This document shows, piece after piece, positions 5,993-6,069 of a stretch of 6,069 bases of DNA (position 1 is its first letter; every line of letters begins with the position of its first letter). Source of the stretch: an uncultured Collinsella sp. (GTDB lineage: Bacteria > Actinomycetota > Coriobacteriia > Coriobacteriales > Coriobacteriaceae); assembly GCA_905209765.1 (NCBI GenBank), contig CAJLUE010000091.1:1-6069 (forward strand), written 5' to 3'. Under the pieces are notes generated by a model. It saw only the letters and a program-made list of their open reading frames with translations, had not been told where the DNA came from and ran no database searches. Both the position numbers and the translations under genes were made by a program.

Positions 5993-5998
5993 ATTGTA

Positions 5999-6069
5999 AT
6001 GAAGAACGAAATGAGCAGAAGGCAGTTCCTGGGCTTTGCTGGTTCCGCGGCTGCAGTTCTTGGTCTGGG
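5999..6069 (+). CDS. Exported protein with twin-arginine signal peptide (5' fragment)
   Basis: Only the first 23 codons lie in the window. They read MKNEMSRRQFLGFAGSAAAVLGL, a short polar start, a clear Tat motif SRRQFLG (residues 6-12) and then a hydrophobic core. The protein is therefore exported folded across the membrane. In Gram-positive bacteria, starts like this often belong to sugar-binding lipoproteins of ABC importers or to secreted enzymes, but the lipobox and mature part are not visible, so no function is assigned. The ATG at 5999 has AAAGGGTGG (5984-5992) upstream; an in-frame ATG at 6011 (MSRRQ) is a less likely start. Operators C and D suggest control by the adjacent TreR-like regulator, which would fit a sugar-related role. 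Confidence 0.75.
   Translation, partial: MKNEMSRRQFLGFAGSAAAVLGL

Noticed and set aside
5921..5998. Possible glycine or cyclic-di-GMP riboswitch because of CCGAAGG and GGCAAAG strings
   Set aside because: The remaining conserved parts of those classes are missing, so only an unassigned structured leader is reported.

Overview
The window looks like chromosomal DNA of a moderately GC-rich Gram-positive actinobacterium. The best guess is a gut member of the Coriobacteriia (Collinsella-like). This rests on gene style: a PTS sugar permease, a CwlM-like cell-wall protein, a Tat-type signal peptide and strong AGG-type ribosome-binding sites. The genus is an inference; no marker gene is present.

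Layout: four features run leftward on the minus strand, and two genes run rightward. Read along the minus strand they are: (i) a large PTS permease with three fused parts, EIIC membrane domain, EIIB phosphotransfer domain and a C-terminal HAD-family phosphatase (4748 to 2298); (ii) a trans-prenyl diphosphate synthase (2184 to 1159); (iii) a protein with two peptidoglycan-binding repeats and a reduced C-terminal domain resembling a decayed amidase (1020 to 115); (iv) tRNA-Gln(UUG) (76 to 5). On the plus strand, a GntR-family regulator of the HutC/TreR type (4973-5692) diverges from the PTS gene and ends at a strong hairpin terminator. It is followed by a regulatory stretch of about 215 bases and the first 23 codons of an exported protein with a twin-arginine signal (5999 onward, cut by the window edge).

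The right half reads as a sugar-uptake and control module. The PTS part most resembles alpha-glucoside-type IICB permeases, and the regulator resembles trehalose-operon repressors. Four copies of a palindromic element close to TTGTTTAAACAA sit at the likely control points: one before the PTS gene, one before the regulator gene and two before the exported-protein gene. The simplest reading is that one regulator controls all three genes and responds to a sugar phosphate made by the PTS.

The main point of interest is the permease-phosphatase fusion. It suggests the phosphorylated sugar is handed directly to a phosphatase at the membrane. No EIIA gene and no phospho-glycosidase is visible nearby. 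The left part (prenyl synthase, CwlM-like protein, tRNA) is envelope and housekeeping content with no evident link to the sugar module.
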